From NCBI GenBank assembly GCA_023426245.1, contig JAFABB010000037.1:13551-77550 (forward strand): a DNA stretch of 64,000 bases, given 5' to 3'. This document shows, in pieces, positions 33,132 through 42,211 of this stretch. The notes beneath the pieces were generated by a model that made no database searches, was not told the origin of the DNA, and was given only the letters and a program-made list of their open reading frames with translations. Every line of letters begins with the position of its first letter. Within the stretch, counting starts at the first letter, position 1. The position numbers and the translations under genes were made by a program. The stretch is from Bacillota bacterium (lineage in GTDB: Bacteria; Bacillota; UBA4882; UBA8346).

Positions 33132-35150
33132 TCAAATGGGTATTGAAATATAAAAAGTAGCGCCATGCTCTGGGGAAGGTTCAAACCAAAGGTCTCCACC
33201 AAATTTTCCCTTAATAATGGCATAAGATATATATAACCCCAACCCGGTTCCTTTTTTCCCCTTAGTGGTAATCATTTCCCTGAATAATTTGGATTGGAGC
33301 CCTTCAAGGATTCCTTTGCCCCAATCCCGGATACAAAACTCAAGCATGGCATCCGTGTGAGTCACATTAAATTCAATGAATCCTTTTTCTCCTTCATAGG
33401 ATTGAATTGCGTTCGAAACTAAATTCTCCAACACCTGGACTAAGTTGCTTGCCTCTCCAGATATCTCCATATTTGGATCTGCCCTTAGATTATATCGTAT
33501 GTTACAACCGGATTTGTTCAGTTCATAATCGGTCAAAATTTCAAGTCGTTTCATGAGTTCCTTCAGGGTAAAACTGGAAGCCACTGAATGCTTCCCCGAT
33601 ACAATCTGCCCTTTAATAGTGGTCAAGACATCAGACATATAAGTACAACAGGGCATCATTTCATCAAGCCAAGCTTCCATTTCCCCCGCGATTTCACGGT
33701 GGTCCTCCGAGGTAACCCGCCGATCGTCAATGGATGCCTGATACTCGGCAACCAATTTTTTAATGGATGCAATACCAACCGAAAGCGACATAATCGGGGT
33801 TTTTAAGTTATGAGTAATACCGCTGATCATTTGCCCCAAAGAAGCTAGTCGTTCCTGTTCAACAATCATACTCTGTTGTTTTTGAATATCCTCAATATAC
33901 TTTTTTTCACGCTCTTGAACTTTATTGAAAGCTATTGCGAGATCCCCGATCTCATCATTGGAGATAACGGCAATTTTCTTGTTCAAATCAGCTTCCGACC
34001 CTTCCGCAATCTCCGTAAGACCAGAAGCAATTAAGGCAATATCTTCTGCTAGGGTTCTTGCAAAATATAATATTATCAATGCAGCAAAAATAGATATTGC
34101 CATAATGCTTATAAAAAATAAAAATATGGTTTTTGATGAACCCACCACATACTTAATACCAAAAATCCAATCACCATTTACTCCCCTCAATTTAATGACT
34201 GCGCCTTGAATGTTAGAGCCATAATAGTCATAAGTATGCCCATGGTATTTGAATGCCAACTCCCGGGTATATTTTAAAAAAAATTTACTTAATCCTGAAT
34301 TATCACTGGTTTTATATTTGCCTTCGGGATCAATATAAAAGGCAATGTCTTTTTTGTTATCGGTTTCCAATAAATTAAAAAACTGATTCATCTGGGCTCG
34401 ACTCTGAATAGATGGGTAGCTAACAGCTATCATTTGGAGTTCACGTTGATAACTCTTAAAAAGTGCATCTCCTTTTTCTTTAATTAAGCCGGATTGTCCA
34501 ATCCAAGAAATAAACAAAATTGAAAACAAAAACAAAGGAAATATTTGCAAAATCACTTTAAATCGCAGTCCGATTCGAGTTGCTTTTAATACAGAATTTT
34601 CTAAATAAGTATATTTTAAAACTTGCCGAAAATATTTTTTAGAAAATAAATAAGAAATTTCCCCAGTCAAATTTAACCCCACAATTGAAATCATATAAAG
34701 CTTTACATCAGCAATATCAATCATACCCAAGACAACAAATAAAAATCCAATAATAAATATTGGCACAAATATTTGTAAAACATAAACAATGTGAGGTATA
34801 GTTAAACTTCTTTTTCTAATTTTATTAATTTCTGTTATATCGTTTGATTCGAGAATTTGAACAATGTGATTCCAATTATCAACACCTCTAAAAATAAACT
34901 TTAAGCAAATATAACCCACAATCATGATGAGGAGGTTAATCACAATATATTGCTGATAATATAGGATTTTTGAAAATTCTTTATCAAATTGGGTGTTGAT
35001 TGATCCGGGTGGATAATTTAATAAGAAAGGAAATAAAGGGTAAAAAACTAAATCAGTTATGACAATAACAAAAATATAGATGCCAAATATATTTAAACTA
35101 GGTTCCTTCTGTTTCTGAAATCTAAAAATGTTCAATGTTACAACGCTCAC
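33132..35150 (-). CDS. Membrane sensor histidine kinase
   Basis: Six hundred and seventy-two residues. Four or five transmembrane helices in the first 225 residues (IFGIYIFVIVITDLVF; YIVINLLIMIVGYICLKFI; FVPIFIIGFLFVVLGMI; ILQIFPLFLFSILFISWIG) are followed by an extracytoplasmic loop to about 340 and another helix (FLFFISIMAISIFAALIILY). Then come a HAMP-type linker, a HisKA motif (SGITHNLKTPIMS) and HATPase_c (LENLVSNAIQSYEG, then RDWGKGI and KGTGLGLYISYAI). It has its own terminator. It may work with the LuxR-type regulator behind the NRPS, though that class usually pairs with HisKA_3 kinases. The GTG start has a weak ribosome-binding site. Confidence 0.9.
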   Translation of the reverse strand: MSVVTLNIFRFQKQKEPSLNIFGIYIFVIVITDLVFYPLFPFLLNYPPGSINTQFDKEFSKILYYQQYIVINLLIMIVGYICLKFIFRGVDNWNHIVQILESNDITEINKIRKRSLTIPHIVYVLQIFVPIFIIGFLFVVLGMIDIADVKLYMISIVGLNLTGEISYLFSKKYFRQVLKYTYLENSVLKATRIGLRFKVILQIFPLFLFSILFISWIGQSGLIKEKGDALFKSYQRELQMIAVSYPSIQSRAQMNQFFNLLETDNKKDIAFYIDPEGKYKTSDNSGLSKFFLKYTRELAFKYHGHTYDYYGSNIQGAVIKLRGVNGDWIFGIKYVVGSSKTIFLFFISIMAISIFAALIILYFARTLAEDIALIASGLTEIAEGSEADLNKKIAVISNDEIGDLAIAFNKVQEREKKYIEDIQKQQSMIVEQERLASLGQMISGITHNLKTPIMSLSVGIASIKKLVAEYQASIDDRRVTSEDHREIAGEMEAWLDEMMPCCTYMSDVLTTIKGQIVSGKHSVASSFTLKELMKRLEILTDYELNKSGCNIRYNLRADPNMEISGEASNLVQVLENLVSNAIQSYEGEKGFIEFNVTHTDAMLEFCIRDWGKGILEGLQSKLFREMITTKGKKGTGLGLYISYAIIKGKFGGDLWFEPSPEHGATFYISIPI

Positions 35151-35286
35151 TTTGCGACAACAAAAATATTTTACCGCTCAACATATAATTATCCAAATTT
35201 TTCATTGATTCCTGCTTTATGGCAAAAAATCATCATCTTTCCTCTTTGTTTTCGGCAAAACTGCAGCAAAAAAACTGCTTCGTTCT

Positions 35287-35736
35287 TTATTTTGAATCGC
35301 AAATTGATTGAAGTTCCTTCTTCCATCCCATTAAAAACTCATACGTAAACCGGATGGTCCTTTTGGTGAGTTCCTCGCAACGATGGGGCGGATCGTCCTC
35401 CCGGAAACCGCCCGGCCGCAAATCCCTGCAGACAATCGAATCGAATCTTTTCTGAAAGCTTTCCGCATACCGGTAACAGGCATCTGCGATTTCCTCCGCC
35501 CCTTTCCCCTCTGCGGAAAGATAAATTCCAATCATCATCAATCCGCCCTCCACCAAACCGCACTGGGCCCGAAACCCTCCTGCCCCGTGCATACCGTTTC
35601 CCGCATTCAGCACCTGTTCATGAAGGGTAATTCCCAAAAGGTCTGCTAAAACCGTCATGGTTGTACAGGCACAATTGATATCCTTTTCCCAATAGGACTT
35701 ATGAACCGATTTGGCGATATATTCGGCAATATCCAT
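35287..35736 (-). CDS. C_GCAxxG_C_C family redox-active protein
   Basis: One hundred and forty-nine residues. The pattern INCACTTM, then GMHGAGGFRAQCGLVEGGLM and a later IVCRDLRPG fits the C_GCAxxG_C_C family, whose spaced cysteines are thought to bind a metal centre or act in redox chemistry; no reaction is established. Start ATG 35736 follows GGAGGG. It lies downstream of the Lrp and shikimate kinase genes in the same direction, with a 112-bp gap, so co-transcription is possible. No transmembrane segment or signal peptide. Confidence 0.82.
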   Translation of the reverse strand: MDIAEYIAKSVHKSYWEKDINCACTTMTVLADLLGITLHEQVLNAGNGMHGAGGFRAQCGLVEGGLMMIGIYLSAEGKGAEEIADACYRYAESFQKRFDSIVCRDLRPGGFREDDPPHRCEELTKRTIRFTYEFLMGWKKELQSICDSK

Positions 35737-35848
35737 CGACTTGGAACTCCCTCCTTAAATTCTTACGACCCTGGGCATCGGGGATTGAAAAAACAATTTT
35801 CGGAAGAGTAATAAAACGGCATGCCAATTTAGCATTGAATAAAATAAG

Positions 35849-36367
35849 TTACTGGAATGCTCTCAAAGCATTGACCATTTTAAGGACCACTTCTTCCATA
35901 GTTGAAACAGAACAATCCACAATCAGGTCGGCATACTTTTCATACAAGGCTATCCGTTCATCATACAAATCCCGTAAAGTGCGGCCTTGTTCAATGGCTA
36001 TCCCCCGGGTGGACATATTATCGATCCTGCGCTCGATTTCATCATAACAAAGTTTCAAATATACCAGTAGACCGGTCTCCTTTAAATGATCAACAGCTCT
36101 CTTGCTATAGACCGCACTGCCCCCGGTGGCAATCACCGATTGGGTTGCCTGCAACTCACAGATTACATTTTCCTCCAGCCTTAAAAATCCGGCCACTCCG
36201 TCTTGATTGATGATTTCCTGCAACAGACGGCCGGCCTTTTCCTGAATGATTATATCCGTGTCCAAGAAAGCCATCCCCAGGGTTTTGGCAAGCAAGACCC
36301 CAATAGTGCTTTTTCCTGCACCCGGCATGCCGATTAAAACGATATTCTGTCTCAACATGGTGATCAT
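35849..36367 (-). CDS. aroK: Shikimate kinase-family protein
   Basis: About 172 residues. Walker A GMPGAGKST (13-21), the LDTD motif with shikimate-binding Asp, FLRLEENVI with the conserved Arg and Glu, and the VIATGGSAVY loop, where most enzymes have GGG. The lid Arg is in STRG. It would phosphorylate shikimate in the aromatic amino-acid pathway, though the GGS variant and absence of other aro genes leave room for another small substrate. It starts 20 bp after the Lrp regulator gene. ATG 36358 is an alternative start. Confidence 0.83.
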   Translation of the reverse strand: MITMLRQNIVLIGMPGAGKSTIGVLLAKTLGMAFLDTDIIIQEKAGRLLQEIINQDGVAGFLRLEENVICELQATQSVIATGGSAVYSKRAVDHLKETGLLVYLKLCYDEIERRIDNMSTRGIAIEQGRTLRDLYDERIALYEKYADLIVDCSVSTMEEVVLKMVNALRAFQ

Positions 36368-36387
36368 TGTCCTTTTATTCGTGTAAG

Positions 36388-36801
36388 TTATTTAATATGA
36401 CCGAGCGATAAATTGACCCGATAATTGCCAAACTTTAAAAACGAATCCAGCAATGCGTTGAGTTCTTCATGGGATGCCGCTTTAATTTTGAGAATGTAAC
36501 AACCATCGCCACTAATCCGATCAGCCCCTATGATCTGCGGATTGTCCGTCACAAACTCCACAAACTCCCGATGGGCCGTTGTTTTCATAAAAATCGTCAC
36601 AAAAGCGGTGAGGGTATTGCCCAATTTCAACTCATCCACATCGATCCGGTATCCCTTAATCAAGCCCATCTCTTCCATCCGCCGGATCCGGTTTCCCACC
36701 GCTTGCCCGGTCATATGGACCTGCTCGCCGATTTCCCGCCATTGAATCCGGGCGTTCTTTTTCAAAATCTCAATGATTGCCAAATCGGTTGCATCAAGCA
36801 A
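36388..36801 (-). CDS. Lrp/AsnC-family transcriptional regulator
   Basis: One hundred and thirty-seven residues. The N-terminal winged HTH (DATDLAIIEILKKNARIQWR, then GQAVGNRIRRMEEMGLIKGY) and the C-terminal RAM ligand-binding domain (TLTAFVTIFMKT; SGDGCYILKIKAASHEELNA) are complete. Start is TTG 36801. It is divergent from the MBL-fold hydrolase gene (start 36910) and precedes the shikimate kinase gene, so it may control either. The co-effector is probably an amino acid, as for the family. Confidence 0.9.
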   Translation of the reverse strand: MLDATDLAIIEILKKNARIQWREIGEQVHMTGQAVGNRIRRMEEMGLIKGYRIDVDELKLGNTLTAFVTIFMKTTAHREFVEFVTDNPQIIGADRISGDGCYILKIKAASHEELNALLDSFLKFGNYRVNLSLGHIK

Positions 36802-36909
36802 ACTCTTTCAATTCCTTTCATTGTGAAAATGAAGATTACCGAGTCGTTTCGCGGCGGAAGGCAAAAATTCCTTATAATTGAGTATAACAAAAATCTGGAG
36901 GAATTGATC

Positions 36910-37677
36910 ATGAAAATTCAATTATTGCGTCATGCAACTTGTTTGATAACCTTTCAAGGAAAAAACCTGCTGCTGGATCCGATGCTCAGCCCTTCGGGAA
37001 CTCTCGAGGCCGTCCCGCAGGTTCCCAATCCCGCCAAAAATCCCTTAGTGGATTTGCCGGAGAATGTGGCTCTGAATGATTTACTTGCCCATCTGGACGG
37101 AGTTTTGGTCACTCATACCCACCGGGATCATTTCGATGCTATATCCATAAATCTGTTGCCCAAAGATAGGCCCTTGTTCTGTCAAACGCAAGATGCCGAC
37201 AAAATATGTGAAAGTGGATTTTTGGCGGTCCTTCCGGTTAACGAAAGCTTATCCTGGAATGATTTCACCATCCATCGCAGCGGCGGACAGCATGGAACCG
37301 GGGAAATCGCTACCAAAATGGGGCCGGTATCGGGCTATATACTAACTTCTTCCAATGAACCAACCCTTTATATCACTGGCGATACCGTGGTCTGTCCAGA
37401 AGTACGTGAATCACTGCAAAAGTATCAACCCGATGTTATCCTCAGTTTTGCCGGTGCCGCCCAGTTTCACGAGGGTGATCCCATCACGATGACCCTTTCC
37501 GATATTTTTGACTTAACCCAGAGTGCCCCTCACTCAAAAATCGTTGCCATTCACATGGAGGCCTGGAATCATTGCCGGTTGAGCCGGAAAGAACTAAAAG
37601 CCTTTTTAAAGGAAAAGTTGTTCCGAGAAGGTCAGGTATTCGTGCCGGAAAACGGTGAAAGTCTTGTGTTCAACTAA
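36910..37677 (+). CDS. MBL-fold metal-dependent hydrolase (UlaG-like)
   Basis: Two hundred and fifty-five residues. Metallo-beta-lactamase fold with HxHxDH-type motif THTHRDHFDA (about 72-81), a preceding LLLDPML strand, ITGDTVV with the metal-bridging Asp, and IHMEAWNHC near the end. This resembles the UlaG-like group that acts on lactones or phosphoesters. ATG 36910 is chosen over a much longer open frame (to 36469) because GGAGG lies 9 nt upstream and the extension is antisense to the Lrp gene. It is monocistronic, transcribed divergently from lrp, and shares the terminator at 37694-37732. Substrate unknown. Confidence 0.88.
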   Translation: MKIQLLRHATCLITFQGKNLLLDPMLSPSGTLEAVPQVPNPAKNPLVDLPENVALNDLLAHLDGVLVTHTHRDHFDAISINLLPKDRPLFCQTQDADKICESGFLAVLPVNESLSWNDFTIHRSGGQHGTGEIATKMGPVSGYILTSSNEPTLYITGDTVVCPEVRESLQKYQPDVILSFAGAAQFHEGDPITMTLSDIFDLTQSAPHSKIVAIHMEAWNHCRLSRKELKAFLKEKLFREGQVFVPENGESLVFN

Positions 37678-37685
37678 CTGCTCGT

Positions 37686-37732
37686 ATAAAAATAGCACCC
37701 ATAAAGTCAAAGAACCGGACTTTATGGGTGCT
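37686..37732 (-). terminator. Terminator of the GH38 operon (possibly bidirectional)
   Basis: AGCACCCATAAAGTC (37694-37708) and GACTTTATGGGTGCT (37718-37732), perfect over 15 bp. TATTTTTATA follows on the minus strand. It also lies 17 bp past the plus-strand hydrolase gene. Confidence 0.88.
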
Positions 37733-37745
37733 GTCAATATAATCC

Positions 37746-40640
37746 TTAAGGCATAAACTCTATTGTCAATATTTTCTTGGGGTTCATCACAAAATCAACC
37801 CACCCATACTCATCCATTATCAAATCTTTTTCCGGTATTTCCTCCAAAGTCACCTGCCGGACAAGACTCCACCTGTTCCCTGGGTTTTTGGGAAGGGCGA
37901 ATTCGGATTGAAGCCGCTCCACCGGTGATTGTTTAACAAATGGTCCGCTCAATCCCTGATTCAAGCGAATTCCATTTTGAACTATCTTATCAAAAGGATT
38001 AAACAACCGAATAATCCAACCCAAGCCGCTTTCACTGCGTTTAACGGCACTGACATGAAGTCCTTCAGTCCGAAGTTCCAAAAATCCTTTTGATAAAGGC
38101 CCTTTTCCATATGGGGAAGGACCAAACTGGGCCGCCTGTAATCCCAGATTGAAGCTTTCCGAAGCTTGCCATACCTGGCCTTCAGCCCAATCCCCGCCAT
38201 GGGGCATGATTCCATACCGGAATGATTGTTTGCCCGGACACTGGGAACCCCGATCCAATTTGCTGTAGTCCAACATTTCCTCAGTCACACAAATCCGCAA
38301 CGGATAACATCGAAGCAGCGTCAGACAGATAGTTTTGCAGGAGTCATTTTGAACTTCATAAGCCTTTAACCCCTCATTCAACAGTGCCAAACCATATTGC
38401 CCATCACTTAAATCCACAAATGAATTCATGGGATGTTCGGTCATGGGAATCTCGTCAAATTTACGGTAATCAAGGGGGGTAATTGGCCGCCGCAGAACAT
38501 CGAATTGTCCCTGAGCCGAAACAATATCGGTTTGGACTCCGGTTGGGAAACAAACCTGCAGGTAGTGATCTTCAACTGTATTATCGATTTCAGTCACGAT
38601 CTCAATCCAGCGTTGTCCTTTCCTTAAAGTAACCGTATTTACAATTTGATAATTGTTTAGTGACATGCTACGGGTTTTTTCATCCTGAGAACGGCTTATC
38701 GGTAATGCCCAATGAATCGTAATCCGAAAAACGGTTTCCAGTTCCCCGTCTAAAATCCGGACAACTTCCGCCTTTTCATTGATAGTGCTGTATACCGTAT
38801 CGTTCTCAGGAGGGATGTGTTCCCATGGGTTTCCGATTTCACCGCTATCCTTAAAGTAACCAAACCCTCGGTAGACTTGTCCCTGCTTCTTGTCATAAAT
38901 GTCGAGAGTCCCATTGGTATTGATGGTTACAGTTAAATATTCGTTTTCCATGGATTGCACAGTCGGACATTGGGATAACGGATTTTGATTCTTCAGGTTT
39001 TGGACGGGATTCACGGTAAAAGTGCGGTATCCCATGCTTGGAATATCTCTAAACTCTACCCGGGCCATATACCGGGCGGCTGGAAAAGTATTCGCCACAT
39101 CATTGGGATTTTGAACCACCTGGTAGAATGGGGAGATCTTGCCTGTGATCTGAATGGGCATTTTTTCTCCCTGCTCATCAAAAATTTCAAATCCCTGGCA
39201 TTTCCATTCCAGAGGAATCTCGATAATTGTCGGCACGACTCCGGTGCGTTTGAATGGTGTCGGATTGTAAACCATGATGGCCATCCTATCCGGGGTCCAG
39301 TTTGATAAATTGATATCTCCGGCAATATCCATCATAGCCCGTTCGAGAATGCAATTGCTGATCTCCCGCGACTGGCGCGAGCGGTAAAGCATATCTTGGT
39401 ATATAATATCCCGGCCGCACGCTCCGATGGAATCATGGCCATGGTTTTGTAAAAGCCAATTATAAGCCGTATCTATAAAATTTTGGGGATAAGGCGCCCC
39501 AAGCAAACCGGCAAAAACCGCCAGTGGTTCCGCATAATATGTTAGATCCCTTTCGGTATGAAAATTATCCTGTTTAATATAAGTACGAGCGGAAATGATC
39601 CATCCCATGAGCTTACTGACACTGCCCTTGGTATAAGGATGGCGCATTTCACCCGTTACTACCGGCCAATCCTTTGAAAAACAGGCTTTAATACCTTCTT
39701 GAAAAGCTTTAACCGTGCTGTGAAAGACAGTGGCCTTCCCTTCCAATGCCCGGTTACAATCCTCAATCATCCGGGCTTCCCGGATATCCGGGCATGATGA
39801 ATCGTGTCCGACCGACCAAAAACGGTGGGGAGTTGACCAATCCTGATCCTGTTCTTTGATGGCTTGTTCGGCCCGGGCCGGAATATGTTCGTCCCAATAA
39901 CTAAAGCGAGGATGAAGGTATTGATAATCCATTTCGCTTTTGGCAAGATCAACAAAACGGAAGGGGCCGTTTCCATTCTGCCACGACATGAATCGATTGT
40001 TTTCGTTACTTTCATTCCAGTAAACGGGGCGTTGGATGATATACCAAATATTATAGCGAGGCCTTGCACCCAAACGGGAACCAATAACTCGGGAACCATC
40101 CGGACTTTCCCATACGAATTCGGAACGGGGTGCGATATAGGTATTGATGCCGCGGTAAAAAGATGCCCCATCGATTCCAAAACCCTGATAAATTTGAGGT
40201 AACTGAGAAATCTGTCCCCAGCCGAAGGGGGAATATCCGGTTTTACTGACTCCGCCGAATTTTTTAGCAATTTTATGCCCTAACAGCAGATTACGGATGA
40301 GGGATTCACCTCCCACACAAAACTCATCAGGCAGGCAAAACCAGGGCCCGATGGCCAGTTTCCCTTCACTGACCAACTGATGGATCTTCTCCGCCTTATC
40401 CGGAAAAACTTCCAAATAATCCTGGACCGGCAAGGTTTGCGAGTCGAGATGAAAATGCTTGAATTTGGGCTCTTTCTCAAAAATATCAAACAGCATTTCC
40501 ATCAGATAACTAAGCATATAACGGGTTCGTTGTGCCGAATAACGCCATTCCCGATCCCAATGGGTATTGGAAATAAGATGACATTCGATCTTTGAATCCG
40601 TAGAATCTTCCGTTTTCTTAATTTCAGTCCCAACATCCAT
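37746..40640 (-). CDS. GH38 alpha-mannosidase
   Basis: About 964 residues, normal for bacterial glycoside hydrolase family 38. The N-terminal catalytic domain carries the zinc motif NTHWDREW (25-32; His27, Asp29), then HFHLDSQTLPVQDYLE, GKLAIGPWFCLPDEF with the family-type Asp, and GYSPFGWGQISQLPQIYQGF. The C-terminal half is the beta-sandwich of the family. It hydrolyses alpha-mannosidic linkages, here presumably of oligosaccharides imported by the adjacent transporter, as no signal peptide is seen. Start ATG 40640 has AAGGAGGAATAAAAATT upstream; the frame is open further to 40733 without a ribosome-binding site. Last gene before the terminator at 37694. Confidence 0.93.
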   Translation of the reverse strand: MDVGTEIKKTEDSTDSKIECHLISNTHWDREWRYSAQRTRYMLSYLMEMLFDIFEKEPKFKHFHLDSQTLPVQDYLEVFPDKAEKIHQLVSEGKLAIGPWFCLPDEFCVGGESLIRNLLLGHKIAKKFGGVSKTGYSPFGWGQISQLPQIYQGFGIDGASFYRGINTYIAPRSEFVWESPDGSRVIGSRLGARPRYNIWYIIQRPVYWNESNENNRFMSWQNGNGPFRFVDLAKSEMDYQYLHPRFSYWDEHIPARAEQAIKEQDQDWSTPHRFWSVGHDSSCPDIREARMIEDCNRALEGKATVFHSTVKAFQEGIKACFSKDWPVVTGEMRHPYTKGSVSKLMGWIISARTYIKQDNFHTERDLTYYAEPLAVFAGLLGAPYPQNFIDTAYNWLLQNHGHDSIGACGRDIIYQDMLYRSRQSREISNCILERAMMDIAGDINLSNWTPDRMAIMVYNPTPFKRTGVVPTIIEIPLEWKCQGFEIFDEQGEKMPIQITGKISPFYQVVQNPNDVANTFPAARYMARVEFRDIPSMGYRTFTVNPVQNLKNQNPLSQCPTVQSMENEYLTVTINTNGTLDIYDKKQGQVYRGFGYFKDSGEIGNPWEHIPPENDTVYSTINEKAEVVRILDGELETVFRITIHWALPISRSQDEKTRSMSLNNYQIVNTVTLRKGQRWIEIVTEIDNTVEDHYLQVCFPTGVQTDIVSAQGQFDVLRRPITPLDYRKFDEIPMTEHPMNSFVDLSDGQYGLALLNEGLKAYEVQNDSCKTICLTLLRCYPLRICVTEEMLDYSKLDRGSQCPGKQSFRYGIMPHGGDWAEGQVWQASESFNLGLQAAQFGPSPYGKGPLSKGFLELRTEGLHVSAVKRSESGLGWIIRLFNPFDKIVQNGIRLNQGLSGPFVKQSPVERLQSEFALPKNPGNRWSLVRQVTLEEIPEKDLIMDEYGWVDFVMNPKKILTIEFMP

Positions 40641-40830
40641 AATTTTTATTCCTCCTTCAGCAGATCCGGGATCTCCGAAAGCTCCGGTGGTAATCATTCC
40701 AAAGCACCAAACAGCTTTAAGCGGACGTTCCAACTGGACAGGATGAAACGGATAATAACCCGGGCTTCTATAGGCTATTTAAAAAAGTATATCGGGTTGC
40801 CCGTATTTCCATCCTAAAAACTTCGAAGTG

Positions 40831-42126
40831 TTACTTATCAATTTCGAGGGGCTTCACATACTTGTCAAAAGTCAATGCCAAAAGCAACGAAACAATACTT
40901 CCAAGCAAAAACAACCATTGTAAAGGGGAAAATTGAATGAAAGAAAACTCAGGCCGAAGCCATGATAATAGTTGAAAAACACCGGCGCCCAGATTTGGAG
41001 CTAAAAAACCGGCAAAACCAATCAAAACACTATTCATCGTTAAGAAATTCGAACGTTCCGCCATTGGAATTACATTCAGCAGTAAGCAAAACCCCCCGAC
41101 CAATGTAGCGGCATTTAAAGCTCCGGTCATGGTAAAAATCAAAAAATATAACCAATAACTTTGGGCCGTTACAAAAGCCCATAGGCCGGATATCAGGGCT
41201 ATACTCGGTAAAATGTATCGGTATACCCTGAAAGCTCCGTATTTATCCTGGATTTTTGCCCACAAAACATATAAAACCGTACTTGTGATTGTTGCCGATA
41301 CTGTCAATCCGGACACCAGAATATACGGCAGATGATAAACCTTAAACATTACATAATGGGTATAGGGAGTCAATGCTCCCTGAAAAACCGTCCAGCCAAA
41401 AAAGAAAACCAAATAATTACGAAACTGTTTGGTTCGAAGACAGGAGAATAAATGATTCAGACCTATCGAACCATGGGATTGACGCGGTGGTTCGTCCTGA
41501 TATAAAAATAAAAGGATATCCAAAATGATTAGCGGCAAAGCTACCCAATAAAGAATCTGAAAACCGGAAAACCCCTTCCAACGGTCCAGTATGAATCCTG
41601 CTAAAAAAGGGATCACGATTCCCACCGGTCCGTTTAAGGTATAGCGTAACCCCCAGTATGAATTGCGCTTGTCAATAGGAATCAGGTCCGCCAGCCAATC
41701 CTGGTAAATTAAGTTATTGAGTTGAGCGGCCAAGGAACGCACCAGGACAACTCTAAGTAAAACAGGAATCCACCAGGGCCGGGGCAGCCAAGCAGGTATG
41801 AAAATAACTCCCCATAATAAAAAGCGATCCGGAATCATAATCATCATTAATAAAAGCCGCCGTGAACAGCTTTTCCGCTGCAACCAGGGATAAATCAGTT
41901 GAATGAAAGTTGATAGCGGCGTGAGTGATGCGATAATACCCAGTTGGTTGATATTTGCCCCCAATTGAATAATGAATGCGTTAAAAAAAGTTCCGCTGAG
42001 AAAGACTGAAAATAATGCGGCAATAAGGCCTTCAACCAAAGTAATGCGAATCCCGTGTTTTACTTGCTTTGGTGAAAGTAAGGCCGGTTTTTGACTTAGA
42101 GGCGGAAAAGGAGGCAAAAGTTGCAT
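40831..42126 (-). CDS. MFS transporter
   Basis: Four hundred and thirty-one residues with about twelve predicted transmembrane helices in two groups, separated by a charged loop near residue 215 (LYQDEPPRQSHGSIG). The helix 1 stretch LIAALFSVFLSGTFFNAFII and the PLSTFIQLIYPWLQRKSCSR segment fit the major facilitator fold, in a group often annotated as sugar or unknown-substrate permeases. It lies between the binding-protein gene and the GH38 gene, all co-directional. A second sugar exporter or importer for mannose-containing breakdown products is plausible; direction and substrate cannot be inferred. Confidence 0.88.
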   Translation of the reverse strand: MQLLPPFPPLSQKPALLSPKQVKHGIRITLVEGLIAALFSVFLSGTFFNAFIIQLGANINQLGIIASLTPLSTFIQLIYPWLQRKSCSRRLLLMMIMIPDRFLLWGVIFIPAWLPRPWWIPVLLRVVLVRSLAAQLNNLIYQDWLADLIPIDKRNSYWGLRYTLNGPVGIVIPFLAGFILDRWKGFSGFQILYWVALPLIILDILLFLYQDEPPRQSHGSIGLNHLFSCLRTKQFRNYLVFFFGWTVFQGALTPYTHYVMFKVYHLPYILVSGLTVSATITSTVLYVLWAKIQDKYGAFRVYRYILPSIALISGLWAFVTAQSYWLYFLIFTMTGALNAATLVGGFCLLLNVIPMAERSNFLTMNSVLIGFAGFLAPNLGAGVFQLLSWLRPEFSFIQFSPLQWLFLLGSIVSLLLALTFDKYVKPLEIDK

Positions 42127-42211
42127 GGATTGAAGTCACCATCCTGAGCAAATATGGATTTTCTTACCATGCTTCCGGTTATAACCCAGAAGCACGGTAA
42201 AAAAAATCATT

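Noticed and set aside
36469..36909. Long in-frame extension upstream of the MBL-fold gene
   Set aside because: It is antisense to the Lrp gene, has no ribosome-binding site, and ATG 36910 with GGAGG fits the family length.
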